DNA of 61,759 nucleotides from an uncultured Eubacterium sp. (GTDB lineage: Bacteria; Bacillota; Clostridia; Lachnospirales; Lachnospiraceae): assembly GCA_934338065.1 (NCBI GenBank), contig CAKRGX010000012.1, positions 1 through 61,759 of the forward strand. The letters run 5' to 3'. The notes under the pieces are model-generated. The model was not told the origin of the DNA. It searched no databases and saw only the letters and a list, made by a program, of their open reading frames with translations. The position numbers and the translations under genes are program-made. How positions within the stretch are numbered: the first letter of the stretch is position 1; the number at the start of each line of letters is the position of its first letter. Of the stretch, positions 61,286 to 61,759 are shown in pieces.

Positions 61286-61759
61286 ATCGGGCAGGAGGTA
61301 AATAATTATTTTATTTACCGTCCTCCCACACCACCGTGCGTCAGACTGTCTAACAATTCGAAAATTCAGTCTGATGTACGGTATTTTTATCTTCGATTTT
61401 TTTTATATCATTACTACAAGTTTCATACTCTGCTTCCACTTGTTGACAAGACCTCTCTTGGCACCACACGTTTCTTTCTCTCCACCTATCTGCCACATTT
61501 ACCATAGTTAATTCCGAGTAGTTATTGGACTTTAGTTTGTATTGCAACCTTATCCTTAACTATAGCCTGATGTGATTTCTGTTCGTCAGACCAGAGATTT
61601 GCCATCCGACTTCCTTCAGATTCCACCTCACGATGGACACCCTTGTCTTTGGCTGTATCCCTCCCACTACTAGGGCGGATTAGGGTAGGGTCAAGCGATG
61701 GCGCGGTAGTCCGTTTCCATCGCCTGCCACCTCAAACCGTGCATGAGGTTCTCCCTCAC
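61286..61759 (-). mobile_element. partial ORF-less group II intron, right part outside the window
   Basis: On the minus strand the domain V/VI region reads GCACGGTGGTGTGGGAGGAC, followed by hairpin GGTAAATAA/TTATTTACC and an end ...CCCGAT at 61286, which fits a group II intron 3' end. Upstream CTGAAGGAAGTCGGATGGCA and CTGACGAACAGAAATCACAT match intron domain I-III sequence seen in clostridial introns. No reverse transcriptase reading frame lies between the two blocks, so it is ORF-less or truncated. A second ATGCACGGTTTGAGGTGGCA block lies near 61710-61745. Confidence 0.65.

Noticed and set aside
1..61759. CRISPR array, rRNA operon, prophage or replication origin
   Set aside because: No repeat-spacer pattern, rRNA sequence, phage structural gene or dnaA-box cluster was seen.

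Overview
The window (about 61.8 kb, AT-rich, strong GGAGG-type ribosome binding sites, TTGACA-17-TATAAT promoters) looks like the chromosome of a gut-type Clostridia member, most likely a Lachnospiraceae. This rests on the low GC, the two Rrf2 regulators, an Rpn-type nuclease gene, Big2/fibronectin-like secreted proteins, a GH115 glucuronidase and a MecA adaptor. The genus cannot be fixed from sequence alone.

Layout. 1-2.9 kb: rlmD (runs off the left edge), yhaM and a small secreted protein, leftward. 3.1-4.5 kb: metK and tRNA-Arg(CCT), rightward. 4.5-25.5 kb: one leftward block devoted to sulfur and siroheme. It starts with cysK, a sulfate ABC transporter (sbp, cysT, cysW, cysA), an AprAB-type APS reductase and ATP sulfurylase (cysD, cysN). 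A second unit holds metY, a small siroheme sulfite reductase, TusA, thioredoxin, a ThiS-like sulfur carrier ending GGGAR, a ThiF/MoeB-like activator and a JAMM protease. A third holds sirC, a CymR-like regulator, a thioredoxin reductase, hemC, a cobA-hemD fusion, hemB, a DUF819 membrane protein and a second Rrf2 regulator. 25.6-37 kb: ribosomal protein L25, PutP, a GGDEF-EAL-PocR protein, a putative glycosidase, a Big2 protein, an Rpn nuclease, DUF2752, a zinc-ribbon DUF4234 protein and a ClC transporter. 37-46 kb: an arylsulfotransferase-like protein with APS kinase, MATE, DUF5662, chromate transporter and AGCS symporter genes, then a shortened arylsulfotransferase paralogue. 46-61 kb: an unknown nuclease-like protein, AraD, rhodanese-TtcA, TcdA, a DXS-like enzyme, an AEC transporter, GH115, secreted and membrane unknowns, MecA, and part of an ORF-less group II intron at the right edge.

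How it works together. Sulfate is imported, activated by CysDN, reduced by AprAB and then by the siroheme reductase, whose cofactor is made by the adjacent hemB/hemC/cobA-hemD/sirC genes. Sulfide then goes to cysteine (CysK) or, by the carrier-protein route known from Wolinella (HcyS/HcyF/HcyD/MetY), to homocysteine. A 17-bp imperfect palindrome occurs in front of cysK, sbp and metY only, and is a good candidate operator for the CymR-like regulator.

The most unusual signal is at 32.4-34.7 kb. Two divergent neighbouring genes (Big2 and Rpn) each have a sequence at the predicted transcript 5' end that is the reverse complement of a sequence about 15 bases after their own stop codon. In both genes the 5' arm also contains the anti-Shine-Dalgarno strand. 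This suggests a 5'/3' UTR switch or invertible gene segments.
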